Notes: generated from the letters alone by a model not told the origin. Shown: positions 24,598 through 34,455, counted from the first letter of the stretch. The stretch is DNA of 64,000 nt from Legionella sp. (GCA_030680075.1 JAUXWR010000131.1:248001-312000), one strand, 5' to 3'. Numbers and translations are program-made.

Positions 24598-25005
24598 GTG
24601 GAAACATCGACTTATAAAACAATCAATGTCAAACGATTGTTTGTCTGGATGGCGAGTGTTACGTTCATAATGATGGCAGGCTCATTATACGCAGCGACTC
24701 CCCTGACACTAGGTAATATGGCATCAAGTATTACCCAGTCCTTTACCAACCTGACTAAACTTATTACTGGTGGTTGTTATCTTGCCGGGCTGGCTTTTGC
24801 GGTAACTGCGGTTATGAAATTTAAACAGCACAAAGATAATCCAACACAAATTCCAATCGGTACACCGGTTGCCCTGGTTTTCATTGCAGCGGCATTGTTA
24901 TTTATGCCTTCTATCCTAAACGTTGCTGGTTACACAATGTTTGGTTCCAGTGGCGGTGAAGTGGCCGGTCCAAGTGGCGCGGTATATGGCGGCGCGGGTG
25001 GTTAA
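24598..25005 (+). CDS. icmD: Dot/Icm membrane protein IcmD/DotP
   Basis: A 135-residue protein with an N-terminal signal-like helix (FVWMASVTFIMMAGSLYAATP) and two further hydrophobic segments (LITGGCYLAGLAFAVTAVM and PVALVFIAAALLFMPSIL). It parallels the C-terminal half of IcmC. The start is GTG at 24598: AGGAG at 24586-24590 is 7 bases upstream, and upstream in-frame codons lie inside icmC. A strong terminator follows 15 bases after the stop. Confidence 0.92.
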   Translation: METSTYKTINVKRLFVWMASVTFIMMAGSLYAATPLTLGNMASSITQSFTNLTKLITGGCYLAGLAFAVTAVMKFKQHKDNPTQIPIGTPVALVFIAAALLFMPSILNVAGYTMFGSSGGEVAGPSGAVYGGAGG

Positions 25006-25020
25006 TTTATAAACTTGTCA

Positions 25021-25052
25021 GAAGGCCATGTTTCATGGCCTTCAACTTTTTT
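25021..25052 (+). terminator. Intrinsic terminator between icmD and icmJ
   Basis: A perfect 10-bp stem, GAAGGCCATG (25021-25030) and CATGGCCTTC (25034-25043), with a 3-base loop is followed by six Ts at 25047-25052. This is a rho-independent terminator ending the icmM-to-icmD transcript, implying a separate start for icmJ, unless it only attenuates. Confidence 0.85.
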
Positions 25053-25074
25053 GTAAATCAAGGTGAGTATATTA

Positions 25075-25704
25075 ATGGCTGGTAATCAGGAACGCAGTGA
25101 GCTAAAACTTGTAGCTAGTCCCGGTGCCTGGCGTTTGTATTCAGCTAGAAAAATTGACGAGCGTTTTAAATCATTTGAATTAAAAGTATTCCAGCGAGAC
25201 AGATACACCTGCCAGTTTTGCGGGTTTCAGGCCAGGCTGTTTCAAGATGTCGTAAACCTTGACGGTAACTACACGAATAACCGCATGACTAACCTTGTTA
25301 CCGCGTGTTGTTTTTGTGCTCAATGTTGTTTTATAGAGTCTGTAGGTGTTGGTGGATACGGTGGTGGAACATTAATTTATCTTCCTGAATTATCACAACC
25401 TGAACTAAACAGTTTATGTCATGTATTATTTTGTGCCATCACTAATGATACAGGATATAAAAGCAGTGCCCAGAATATCTATCGCAGTTTTAAGTTCCGC
25501 TCCCAGATAGTTGAAGAGAAATTTGGTGAGGGAACCAGTGATCCAGCAATATTTGGACAATTGATTATTGACTCTGGAGCATCTTCCCCGGAAATGGAAG
25601 AAAAAATTTTCAAAAACATTCGACTTTTACCTTCCAGAGCCAAGTTTCGCAAGCAAATAGAACAGTGGGCGGCCAGTGCTCTGGATGAGATTACTGAAAA
25701 ATAA
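25075..25704 (+). CDS. icmJ: Dot/Icm coupling-complex protein IcmJ/DotN
   Basis: A 209-residue cytosolic protein that binds the IcmO/DotL tail. It has an HNH-like zinc fold: CQFCGFQARLFQDVVNLDG followed by TACCFCAQCC supplies the cysteine pairs. The ATG at 25075 gives the family start MAGNQERSELKL; AAGGTGAG is 7 or more bases upstream, and an in-frame GTG at 25063 lies within that ribosome site. The gene lies immediately after the icmD terminator and 80 bases before icmB. Confidence 0.95.
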   Translation: MAGNQERSELKLVASPGAWRLYSARKIDERFKSFELKVFQRDRYTCQFCGFQARLFQDVVNLDGNYTNNRMTNLVTACCFCAQCCFIESVGVGGYGGGTLIYLPELSQPELNSLCHVLFCAITNDTGYKSSAQNIYRSFKFRSQIVEEKFGEGTSDPAIFGQLIIDSGASSPEMEEKIFKNIRLLPSRAKFRKQIEQWAASALDEITEK

Positions 25705-25784
25705 AAAAAATGAATATGGGTTGCAACGGTAACACTTAATGTGCCGGTAGTAGTTGTTAATATCGCTAATAGTAGGGAAATGGC

Positions 25785-28700
25785 ATGGGTAATTGGTCAG
25801 ATTCTTTTTTTGAGGGTGTGGATACTTTTTTTGCCTGGTTGAGCACCTCTCTTAAACAGACAACAGAGTCCTATTGTGAATTGGAAACAGCGGATAGCCC
25901 GACTGTTCTCGTGACCCATGACGGATCCTTACTTTCCATTCTAAAAATAGAGGGAGTCACCGCGCTCTCAGGGCCAGAAGAATTTGAATTACTGGTTGAA
26001 GGTTTAAACAATGCTTTCCAGGCCGCTATGGGGCGTCCGGGCCACGCGCTTCAGGTTTTTTTCAGCCATGACAAGCAAAATATCAAGAAAGTAATTCAAA
26101 ACATATACTTGCCCGCAGAAGCAACAGCCAAACGCCTCGAACTTCAGCTTGAAGATTTATTTAAAGAAAGGGTTGATTATTTATCACTCTATTGCGCCGA
26201 TGAGCATGTTTATTTTGTTTTATTCACCCGTCCTTTTAATTTGCCTTCTGATCAATTGAAAGTGGCGAATAAAGCTAAAGTAAAAATGATTAAAGATGTA
26301 AAGGCCCCTCCGTTCAAGAACACGCAAACGGTCTTTGCCGCCATGCCGGAATTGCGAGACACACATGATGCTTATGTACGCTCTATTTTAAATGATCTTG
26401 ACGCATTGAATGTTTATGCCACGTTGTTAGAAGTCCATGACGCAATCCATGCTATACGGATGACAGGAGACCCCGATTTTACCTCTGATGATTGGCGGGC
26501 CTCTCTTCCTGGCGATAAAATTTATCCGCGTGAAGTTAATGATTTTGAGGGAGATCCCTCCGATCTGCTCTGGCCCTCGCTCGCAAAACAAGTGCTGCCG
26601 AGGGATGCGGATTCCATTGATTTGCGGACGGTACAAGTAGGTAACAAAATTTATTCATCGGTGTTTATAGATTTATTTCCGAAAGATATCAGACCATTTG
26701 TTTCATTATTTTCACGCATATTGCCTGCGCATATTCCCTGGCGAATTTCATTTTTAATAGAAAGTGAGGGGCTTGCGACGATTAAATTTAAAGGTTTATT
26801 GGCGTCAATTTTAAGTTTTTCATCGGCTCAGAATCGATTGATAAGTGACTCGGTAAATTTATTAAAATATTTACAACTGAATACTGATGATGTCATTGTA
26901 CGTTTGCGGGTAGTCGCAACTACCTGGGCACGTGAAGGGGATATCCCACTGCTTAGGCGTCGTAGTTCTGAATTAGTCAAGGCTATTCAAGGTTGGGGTT
27001 CAACGGATGTATCGGAGATTTGCGGGGATCCATTCGCAGGGTTTGCATCCAGTATGCTTGCCATGACAACCAATAGCCCTGCGGTACCTTCGGTTGCGCC
27101 CTTATCTGATGTTATTAGGATGCTGCCTATTACAAGGCCTGCATCTCCCTGGCCAAATGGCGCGCTCTTGTTTCGATCGCCAGATGGTAAACCGTGGCCG
27201 TTTCAACCGGGTTCTGCACAGCAAACCACCTGGATTGATTTAATATATGCGCGTCCTGGTTCTGGTAAATCGGTATTGTCTAATGCGCAAAATTTAGCCT
27301 TGTGCCTTTCAGGCGGCCTTACGCGACTGCCTCGTATTGCTATCATTGATATTGGCCCATCAAGTAGTGGTTTAATTTCATTATTGAAAGAAGCACTACC
27401 TGCATCCAAGCGGCATCTGGTTGCCTATCATCGTCTGCGAATGACCCCTGAATATTCAATAAATCCTTTTGATACCCAATTAGGATGCCGCTATCCAACG
27501 GCTACAGAGCGTGCTTTTCTTGTTAATTTTCTAACGCTTTTAACAACGCCACTTGGAGCTCCAAAGCCTTATGATGGTATGCCAGATTTAGCGGGTATGG
27601 TGGTTGATGAATTATATAAAAGTATGGCCGATGAATTTAACCCTACGCCTTATGCGCAAGGTGTAGAGGAGTTTATTGACAGTATTTTGGAAGAAATCGG
27701 TTTTATCAGGGATTCAAAATCAACCTGGTGGGAAGTGACCGATGCGTTATATTCAGCCGGTTTTATTCATGAAGCGATGCTCGCTCAGCGTTACGCGATG
27801 CCGTTGTTAGCGGATGCGGCATCGATTTGCAGAACAGCGTCGATAGAGGATTTATACGAAAAAGTAACGGCACCCACGGGTGAGTCGCTGATTAATGCCT
27901 TTTCTCGAATGATTTCCGGTTCTGTTCGTGAATACTCAATTTTGTCACGAGTAACGAGCTTTGATATCGGTGATGCACGGGTTGTATCGCTTGACTTGGA
28001 TGAAGTGGCCAAAAGTGGAGGAGACGCTGCTGACCGCCAAACATCCGTTATGTATATGTTGGCGCGTTATGTACTTGCAAGGCATTATTATCTGACTGAA
28101 GAAAGTATCGGCAATATGCCTGATCAATATAAAGAATATCATAAAGCACGAATTATGGAGATACGTGAGGATCCCAAGCGTATTGTTTATGATGAGTTTC
28201 ATCGTACATCTCGCTCAGCAGCCGTACGTGAACAAGTTATTATTGATATGCGGGAAGGGCGTAAATGGAAAGTACAGATTTCATTATTATCGCAATCGGT
28301 TGAAGATTTTGATCCGGTAATGATTGATTTTGGAACATCCATTTATATTATGGACGCAGGTCCTTCGCAAGCCGTTGAAAAAACCAGTCAAATTTTTGGT
28401 TTATCAAATACGGCCAAAGTAGCACTTCGTACGCGTGTGCATGGCCCACGACAAGGTGGCGCTACTTTTCTTGTGCAATATGCCACCAAGAATGGTATCC
28501 ATGTCCAATTATTAACACTAACGCTTGGCCCTATTGAATTATGGGCATTTAGTACTACAGCGGAAGATGCTTCAGTAAGAAATCAATTATACAAGCATTT
28601 AGGTCCTGCAGAAGCAAGACGCGTACTCGCCAATTTATTTCCCAATGGCTCTGTTACCAAAGAGTTGGAAGAACGCCTGGCGTTTATGAAGGTGGGTGAG

Positions 28701-28814
28701 GGGTTAATCGAGGAAGAAGACAAAACCAGTGTGATTGAGCAATTGGTGCTTGATATTTTAAGCGCGTATTCCAAAGATCCCAACATTAAAATCTTACCAA
28801 GTAAAATGGACTAA
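25785..28814 (+). CDS. icmB: Dot/Icm ATPase IcmB/DotO (VirB4-like)
   Basis: A 1009-residue cytosolic ATPase that energises the Dot/Icm apparatus. The N-terminal half matches the VirB4-type platform; Walker A ARPGSGKSVLSNAQN is at about residues 488-502, and a Walker B-like IVYDEFHRTSR is near 800. The C-terminus continues with WKVQISLLSQSVEDFDPVMI, typical of the family. The length is that of L. pneumophila IcmB. It ends the forward dot/icm cluster; downstream are two GTAGGTTGGGCC repeats. Confidence 0.96.
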   Translation: MGNWSDSFFEGVDTFFAWLSTSLKQTTESYCELETADSPTVLVTHDGSLLSILKIEGVTALSGPEEFELLVEGLNNAFQAAMGRPGHALQVFFSHDKQNIKKVIQNIYLPAEATAKRLELQLEDLFKERVDYLSLYCADEHVYFVLFTRPFNLPSDQLKVANKAKVKMIKDVKAPPFKNTQTVFAAMPELRDTHDAYVRSILNDLDALNVYATLLEVHDAIHAIRMTGDPDFTSDDWRASLPGDKIYPREVNDFEGDPSDLLWPSLAKQVLPRDADSIDLRTVQVGNKIYSSVFIDLFPKDIRPFVSLFSRILPAHIPWRISFLIESEGLATIKFKGLLASILSFSSAQNRLISDSVNLLKYLQLNTDDVIVRLRVVATTWAREGDIPLLRRRSSELVKAIQGWGSTDVSEICGDPFAGFASSMLAMTTNSPAVPSVAPLSDVIRMLPITRPASPWPNGALLFRSPDGKPWPFQPGSAQQTTWIDLIYARPGSGKSVLSNAQNLALCLSGGLTRLPRIAIIDIGPSSSGLISLLKEALPASKRHLVAYHRLRMTPEYSINPFDTQLGCRYPTATERAFLVNFLTLLTTPLGAPKPYDGMPDLAGMVVDELYKSMADEFNPTPYAQGVEEFIDSILEEIGFIRDSKSTWWEVTDALYSAGFIHEAMLAQRYAMPLLADAASICRTASIEDLYEKVTAPTGESLINAFSRMISGSVREYSILSRVTSFDIGDARVVSLDLDEVAKSGGDAADRQTSVMYMLARYVLARHYYLTEESIGNMPDQYKEYHKARIMEIREDPKRIVYDEFHRTSRSAAVREQVIIDMREGRKWKVQISLLSQSVEDFDPVMIDFGTSIYIMDAGPSQAVEKTSQIFGLSNTAKVALRTRVHGPRQGGATFLVQYATKNGIHVQLLTLTLGPIELWAFSTTAEDASVRNQLYKHLGPAEARRVLANLFPNGSVTKELEERLAFMKVGEGLIEEEDKTSVIEQLVLDILSAYSKDPNIKILPSKMD

Positions 28815-28816
28815 AT

Positions 28817-28920
28817 CCTGCGTTATGGCTTGCTCAACCTACTGTAGGTTGGGCCTTGGCCCTAAACCCTAAACCTTGCATTATGGCTTGCTTAACCTAC
28901 TGTAGGTTGGGCCTTGGCCC
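28817..28920. repeat. Two direct copies of a GTAGGTTGGGCC-type repeat
   Basis: Two 46-47 base units (28817-28862 and 28874-28920), offset by 57-58 bases, each contain GGCTTGCT(C/T)AACCTAC followed by TGTAGGTTGGGCCTTGGCCC. Internal palindromes AACCTACTGTAGGTT and GGGCCTTGGCCC allow hairpins after icmB. A third, shorter copy lies at 49047-49068 in inverse orientation. Confidence 0.75.
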
Positions 28921-28948
28921 AACAATCAACTTATAATTCGACTTATGG

Positions 28949-28954
28949 TATAAT
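28949..28954 (+). promoter_or_regulatory. Candidate -10 box (TATAAT) of the hydrolase-like gene
   Basis: A perfect TATAAT lies 33 bases before the ATG at 28988, outside the icmB-proximal repeats. The -35 region is weak. It suggests the following gene has its own promoter rather than depending on icmB. Confidence 0.45.
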
Positions 28955-28987
28955 CTGCACATTATTATTCCAGTAGTGTGTGTCAGA

Positions 28988-30451
28988 ATGAAAAAAATTA
29001 CATTAACCGTCATTTTTGAAGGGACTATCTTTAGTATCGAAGCACCCAATTCTCATCTCTATCAGGTGTTGAATCATGATTGTAAAGGCACACGTGTTGG
29101 CAAGGTAGAAGACCTGCAAGAGGGTGAGACCCATTTTAAAATGGGCTTCAATGGTTGCGCCATTGACTATGGCTTGAGTGGGACGCTATTTGGTACCGGT
29201 GTTGATCAACAAAGTGATCAGGCGTTAGCGGTAGTTAAGGCGCTAATTAAAACGGGTCACAAAGTAAGGCTCAATGTTATCGGCCTTAGCCGAGGCGGTG
29301 TGGCGAGTCTTTTACTCGCTAAAAAATTGGCCGCAGTAGATCCTTATCATCTGGAAACCAATTTACTGCTTCTGGATCCTGTGTCAGGTAACTTATTAAC
29401 GACCGCGAAACTGGATATATTGGGAGTAACATTAACCAATCAAGTCCTTAATATCTCCGAATCCAGAAATTTAAATTATGTTAAAAGCTTATACCCCTAT
29501 ATGGAGGTGGGCGATGACACAGAAACTGTCGAAGATAAGTTGCTCGCTAATTTTCATGTTCCGATAAGACCAACTTATCCAGATCAGGCGCTAGTTGAAG
29601 AAGATGTAATCCTCGGAATTCATTTAAGTGCATTTAGAGCATTTGCACCCGCCGCAGAATTATTTGACCTGGTAGAAATTATCAAAAAACTTAGCAAAAA
29701 CATTATTAATAAATTTTTAATACGGGTTGGTGCTTTCGAGGGTGATCCATCACCTGAGAATGAATTGGACGCTTCTTATAAAGTACAAATGGCTAGTTGG
29801 ATATCTAAGCTAAATGACATTATTGAAACGGTCATAACTAAAGATAGACCCCTACATTCTGAAGATGGTTCTCGCATTCAGGCAAATAACGAAGGAGAAT
29901 TTTTAAATCGTGAGCATCTTGCGTTGGCTAATAGGAAAGATAATGATTTGCATTCTCTGAGTTTAAATATCGTACCGGAAAGACCACGTGTTGAGATTGA
30001 TAAGCTTTCGCTAACACCGGAAGTATTGAGCGATTTAATTGCAATTATGGAAGCCAGTATGACGGCCATAAGCAAGACAGGAAAGAAGGGCCAGCTATTG
30101 GCCAAGAAAAAAGAAGAGTTATTCGCTCTCGACAAACCCAAGGAGAAGCAACTGAGTTATATACTGCGCGACTTGTTAGGAATCGCTTTGCAACGCACGC
30201 GCTTTGCTTATAGCTTTTACAAAACAACTAGCACAGGAACTATTATCCTTGCTGCCTTAAATACACCTGCCTTTGCGGCAATTCGTCAATGTATCCGACC
30301 TGATGACAAGGCGTTATGTTACGATGATTTGTGTGGTTATGTATTGGGAAGAAATGAGTTACTTCACTTTAATAGTCAGTACATGGACGTGAATCTTAAT
30401 AACTTACTTTCCCCAGCTAGCGAGGATCATTTTCTCGACTACTTAATGTAG
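28988..30451 (+). CDS. Serine-hydrolase-like protein in the tphA position, possible effector
   Basis: A 487-residue protein with no signal peptide. It has an N-terminal strand TVIFEGTIFS and, near residue 95, VIGLSRGGVASLLLAKKLA, a nucleophile elbow of the GxSxG alpha/beta-hydrolase type; LLLLDPVSGNL could carry the acid. The combination recalls DUF2235/Tle1-type lipases that have a DGT-like start and a GxSRG elbow, here FEGT and GLSRGG. The C-terminal half (from about 240) is helical and unassigned. It sits between icmB and icmF where L. pneumophila has tphA. The ATG at 28988 is chosen over GTG codons upstream. Substrate of Dot/Icm is inferred from place and type only. Confidence 0.65.
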   Translation: MKKITLTVIFEGTIFSIEAPNSHLYQVLNHDCKGTRVGKVEDLQEGETHFKMGFNGCAIDYGLSGTLFGTGVDQQSDQALAVVKALIKTGHKVRLNVIGLSRGGVASLLLAKKLAAVDPYHLETNLLLLDPVSGNLLTTAKLDILGVTLTNQVLNISESRNLNYVKSLYPYMEVGDDTETVEDKLLANFHVPIRPTYPDQALVEEDVILGIHLSAFRAFAPAAELFDLVEIIKKLSKNIINKFLIRVGAFEGDPSPENELDASYKVQMASWISKLNDIIETVITKDRPLHSEDGSRIQANNEGEFLNREHLALANRKDNDLHSLSLNIVPERPRVEIDKLSLTPEVLSDLIAIMEASMTAISKTGKKGQLLAKKKEELFALDKPKEKQLSYILRDLLGIALQRTRFAYSFYKTTSTGTIILAALNTPAFAAIRQCIRPDDKALCYDDLCGYVLGRNELLHFNSQYMDVNLNNLLSPASEDHFLDYLM

Positions 30452-30485
30452 AAGGCTGTGCTGTGCCTGATGCGGGTAAATAGCA

Positions 30486-30594
30486 CGTCTTTGCGAGTCG
30501 CAGACGAAGCAATCAAGTGACCTTTAAGAGCAATAGATGCGCTAATGAGCTTTTCCAAAGCCACTGGATTGCTTCACTTTGTTCGCAAAGACGG
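30486..30594. repeat. Dispersed inverted-repeat element (MITE-like) between convergent genes
   Basis: Inverted arms CGTCTTTGCGAGTCGCAGAC (from 30486) and the complementary TTTGTTCGCAAAGACG (to 30594) enclose AATCAAGTGACC and CCACTGGATT. The outer end TAAATTGTCCTGTGCA at about 30608-30623 matches other copies of the family. It lies between the hydrolase-like gene and icmF stops. Confidence 0.8.
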
Positions 30595-30648
30595 CATTTT
30601 TAAGACATATAAATTGTCCTGTGCAAAAGACAAAACTTGAAAATGGAG

Positions 30649-33573
30649 CTATGCTACGTCTTTGTTCAGGTTAAATCCCGTAAGAATGCCTGGACTGAAG
30701 GGGTTAATCTGGTTTTGTGTTTTTAGTAAATAACGCCCTGAATTCCCATTAACCTCAAATAGAATTTGCAGACTGGCGCTGTCATTACTGTCGACAAGAA
30801 CATTTACTTTCTGAAGCATTTTGAAAAATGCCCAGGTTCCTCTTTCCTCCAACTCAAAATGATTTCCTTCAATAGACTTTAAGGTTAATTTGGCATCCGC
30901 TTGTGGCCAGTTGAAAAGCGTGTAGGAGTCACTTTCCTGATTATCGGTTAAAACGGTTTGGCCAATGGCTAAATGCAAACTGGCGACCACAGGATCCAGA
31001 TTAATTTTCTGTAAGCTAAATTCAATTTTGCTGGTGGGCGAATTATCAGGGAAAAACATATTACTGATAACATTGGCACGAATTAATTCATTAATCAGAT
31101 CAGCCGAAATGGGCAACACATACCCGTTTAATTCTTTGGGTTGCCACTGAGGGTGAGAGGTGTCTATAAACGGTTTTAAATAATAGTTTACAAAGGAATT
31201 AAGTGTCCCTTGGGGTGAAAAGAAACGGTTAAAATCCTCAAGAGCCACTTCATCGTTTTCCGATGAATCAAGCGGGTAACGATGCGCAATAGCGGATTGA
31301 TAGCTTCGAAAAACGTCGTTTTGCCATTTATTATTAAGGTAGTTACGACTTTCATTGATAAAAATATACCAGGTATCGTCAGCAATTTGTTTCGCCCATG
31401 TTGAAATAGGCTCAGGGAGCTGACGTGCCCGATTATATAAAGCGCTTAACGGATCAGTTGAACTTTCGCCCTCAAAGCGTGCCCGGGTCAGGTCGAATAC
31501 TGTTTTGCCATCGTCTTTAACTAATGACAAGGTGGTCAGGAATTTTTCAAGCTCATTAATATTTTGAGTCAATTCATGGGTAGCTGAGCTACTCATCAAG
31601 CTTATATGCGTAAACTGATTTGCAATTTTTTGATTAAAAAGCGCTGAATTTGGCGATAAGTCAGGGCTCGTCTCTTGCTGAATGAAATTAATCAAACGAG
31701 GAATAGCTTTGGTTTGATGCATGGTAAGCGTCAATTGTCGCGCTTGTTCATACCCTTGATAATGTTGGGGACGAGTACGTTTGGTAAAATTTTGCCACCA
31801 GGTTACATAGTCAAAACAATAAGCCTCTTCTAATTGAGCCTGCAGATTATCAAGATCCTGCCGAGCTAAAACCCAGTTTTCCTGCTGCAATTTTGCAGTA
31901 ACTTCAGGAATGATGGCGGTAATTTGCTTAAATCCTTCTTTGGTGAAATAAACGGGTAATTCCCGGCTCGCCAAATCAAACCCATCTATACTGACATTAA
32001 TCTTTTCCTGGGGGAAACTTCCTTTCGCCAGGGAGTAGTATAAATACGCCGCCGGTAAAGCATTAAGGTAATTACGCGTATCAATAACCAATTGCCTGTT
32101 AATGGCCAAGGGTTGTAACGATTGCTTGAGCGTGTTTTTCAGTAACAATAGCGGTTTGTCATTTAAATTATTGGGATTGTTAGTTTTCCAATAATTACTA
32201 AACCAATGCAAAACTTCCGCTTCTGAATAATATTGAGGCTCTCCTAGCATTAAATATACTTTTAGCGCCTGATAGCGCTCTAGCTGATTTTTTCCCGGGT
32301 TAACAATGACACTCTCAACCGCACGAACCAGATCAGGCAGAAAATTAAACTGAAGTTTATTTTGGGTATTGGCATGTAATTGCGCTTTAAGTTGTTTAAT
32401 TAAAGGAGAGGTCAACGGCCCTGTGGGGATTAACCCCAGTTTGGCTTCAGCGAGAGACAGATGGTAGAGCGCTGTTGTTTTGTCTTTTTCCTGACTTATC
32501 AGGGTTTCATAGGTTAATAATTCTTTACTGGCTTCATCCAGTAGTTTGGCGGTTGTTAAATGTTGGTATCCGAGGCATGTTAATAATAATCCCGCAACAC
32601 CTGCAATGATGCCAATGGTCAACTTCTGTTTTTTATTAATGGGGTTGATTTGTAATGGGGTTTGTTGCAGAAAAGACTGCAACGCACCTTCAATAAAGTA
32701 GGCGCGGTAATTATTTGATTGCGGAAATTTATCCTGAACGGTCAGTGCATATTCATGCTGAATTTTTTTATTAAGCCGGTCAATGCTTAAGCCACCTTGT
32801 TCGGCACTGGTAAAATAAATTGCCTGCAAACGAAAATAGGTGGTGGGTATGCTTTGAATTAATGTTTGTATCGAGGTTCTCAAGCTTGCTAATTGTAAAG
32901 GAAACTCTCTGATTAAGGTGCGCTTGGCGCCTGAGCGTGCGGGATGCAATTTGCCAATTATTTGTTGACCCAACTTTTCAATCATGTGATCAAATTGTAA
33001 TCGGTAACTTCCTATTAACTTATTTCGCTCAGGCGAAAATTCAAGAGAAAACCCCAAAGGTTTTTTTAGATCATTAACATGTTCGGATTGGAAAAATTCG
33101 CAAAAGCCCACCAACGCATCCAATTTGGTAAACATGAGAGCTGCATGTACGCGATAACCTAAAGACTGGCCAAAACGCTCGAGCAATTGAGTATGGGATT
33201 TACTTTGTTCCATTTGCTGGAGGGGTTCAGTGAGTAATAAATCGCTGCTGTCAATGCATAAAATCAGACCGGTGATTTTAATATGGGTGTGACAGCGATT
33301 GAGGTGCTTTAAGGTGTTGGCAAGCAGCATATCGCTTTGATTTAACCAGGTTTCGCCCAACTCCAGAATAATGCCGTGATCGTTGTAAAAAAAATTAGCG
33401 CTGTTTTCCAACTCAACTGCATAATGTTTTAAATGACTTTGGCGCAGCACCCCTGTTTTACCCTGGTTAATTTTTCCTGTCACTAAGACAAAGGAAACAG
33501 GCGCTATGTGCGGTTTTATTTGTGTGGCAATTTTTTTTAACGCGTCACAAAGCGTTTGTAATGATCTATCCAT
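30649..33573 (-). CDS. icmF: Dot/Icm membrane protein IcmF (TssM-like)
   Basis: A 974-residue inner-membrane protein that with DotU stabilises the Dot/Icm core and is related to TssM of type VI secretion. A Walker A-like motif TGKINQGKTGV is at about residues 31-41; a membrane segment IGIIAGVAGLLLTCLGY lies near 316-332; the rest is periplasmic and ends with the IcmF C-terminal domain (NGNSGRYLLKTQNQINPFSP). The start ATG overlaps the dotU stop by one base (TAATG). Length is as in L. pneumophila. Confidence 0.94.
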   Translation of the reverse strand: MDRSLQTLCDALKKIATQIKPHIAPVSFVLVTGKINQGKTGVLRQSHLKHYAVELENSANFFYNDHGIILELGETWLNQSDMLLANTLKHLNRCHTHIKITGLILCIDSSDLLLTEPLQQMEQSKSHTQLLERFGQSLGYRVHAALMFTKLDALVGFCEFFQSEHVNDLKKPLGFSLEFSPERNKLIGSYRLQFDHMIEKLGQQIIGKLHPARSGAKRTLIREFPLQLASLRTSIQTLIQSIPTTYFRLQAIYFTSAEQGGLSIDRLNKKIQHEYALTVQDKFPQSNNYRAYFIEGALQSFLQQTPLQINPINKKQKLTIGIIAGVAGLLLTCLGYQHLTTAKLLDEASKELLTYETLISQEKDKTTALYHLSLAEAKLGLIPTGPLTSPLIKQLKAQLHANTQNKLQFNFLPDLVRAVESVIVNPGKNQLERYQALKVYLMLGEPQYYSEAEVLHWFSNYWKTNNPNNLNDKPLLLLKNTLKQSLQPLAINRQLVIDTRNYLNALPAAYLYYSLAKGSFPQEKINVSIDGFDLASRELPVYFTKEGFKQITAIIPEVTAKLQQENWVLARQDLDNLQAQLEEAYCFDYVTWWQNFTKRTRPQHYQGYEQARQLTLTMHQTKAIPRLINFIQQETSPDLSPNSALFNQKIANQFTHISLMSSSATHELTQNINELEKFLTTLSLVKDDGKTVFDLTRARFEGESSTDPLSALYNRARQLPEPISTWAKQIADDTWYIFINESRNYLNNKWQNDVFRSYQSAIAHRYPLDSSENDEVALEDFNRFFSPQGTLNSFVNYYLKPFIDTSHPQWQPKELNGYVLPISADLINELIRANVISNMFFPDNSPTSKIEFSLQKINLDPVVASLHLAIGQTVLTDNQESDSYTLFNWPQADAKLTLKSIEGNHFELEERGTWAFFKMLQKVNVLVDSNDSASLQILFEVNGNSGRYLLKTQNQINPFSPGILTGFNLNKDVA

Positions 33574-34358
33574 TAGTCGTCCAGCTTAGCGATAACAGCA
33601 TGTCCGAACTGAACTGCTTTGGCTTTATTTTCGAGCAAGAGATAACTCACCCCATAACCTGAAATCAGTAATCCTAAAGAAATTAAACCGGCCATCATCA
33701 ATTGGGTATGATTTTTGGGCGGCGCTTCTATTTTCTTTATTTCTTTGAATAACTTATGTTCTTTGTTGACCCGATATTGCTGAATTAATTGAAATAACTC
33801 CTCAATTAAATTATCCAATACCAATCGCCCATCTGCTTTTTGATGTTGTGTGCCTTCAAAGCCTGCAATAAGGCAATAATAGGCTAATTCAATTAAATCC
33901 AGGTATTGATTTGGACGCTCTTTAATGTGATTAATAATGTCAAAAAAGCGTTGTTCAGGGCCTACTTCATCGAATGTTAAAGGAGTAAATGCCTGAAATT
34001 CGGCGGGTTTTCCATAAAGGCGTATGTAGCTTTTTCCTAATAACTCATCAATGGTGGCACATAGAAGGTAATGAGCAATGGCATCAAGCTCTTCGGTATA
34101 GGCTTTGCCATTTAAACGACTATGAAAAGCACGAAGTTCATGTTCAATATTTTCTCTAATGCTGTTAATAGGGGGTAGAGAAGGGCTTACACAGAGGCGC
34201 TCTACTAAAGACAATAAAGGACCTGCTGCAGCAACAAGCGGATTGTTCGAAAATGGTACAATAAAGAGCTTGGAGCGATAATAAGCTTGTGGCGAATGTT
34301 GATTAGCCGGTAATGATATTTTTTTGACAAGAAAGGCCGAAATAGGTTCGGCTGTCAT
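33573..34358 (-). CDS. dotU: Dot/Icm membrane protein DotU/IcmH
   Basis: A 261-residue tail-anchored protein, partner of IcmF and related to TssL. It contains the conserved PLLSLVERL block, LLCATIDELLG and FFDIINHIKERPNQYLDLIELAYYC, then GFEGTQ and the C-terminal membrane helix LMMAGLISLGLLISGYGVSY near residue 229-250. GGAG precedes the ATG. It is the first gene of a dotU-icmF operon on the minus strand, with a promoter candidate about 100 bases upstream. Confidence 0.94.
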   Translation of the reverse strand: MTAEPISAFLVKKISLPANQHSPQAYYRSKLFIVPFSNNPLVAAAGPLLSLVERLCVSPSLPPINSIRENIEHELRAFHSRLNGKAYTEELDAIAHYLLCATIDELLGKSYIRLYGKPAEFQAFTPLTFDEVGPEQRFFDIINHIKERPNQYLDLIELAYYCLIAGFEGTQHQKADGRLVLDNLIEELFQLIQQYRVNKEHKLFKEIKKIEAPPKNHTQLMMAGLISLGLLISGYGVSYLLLENKAKAVQFGHAVIAKLDD

Positions 34359-34455
34359 GACTGCACTCCGGGTGGTGTTAATTCTTAAGCTCCTGTTTGT
34401 TAATCACCAAAATGGGAAAGCCGAAATTCGCCACCATGTTGCGAAGAACTTAACA

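Noticed and set aside
28931..28947. PmrA-like box upstream of the hydrolase-like gene
   Set aside because: The two CTTAT units are 12 bases apart and lack the central AA, so they do not fit the pattern.
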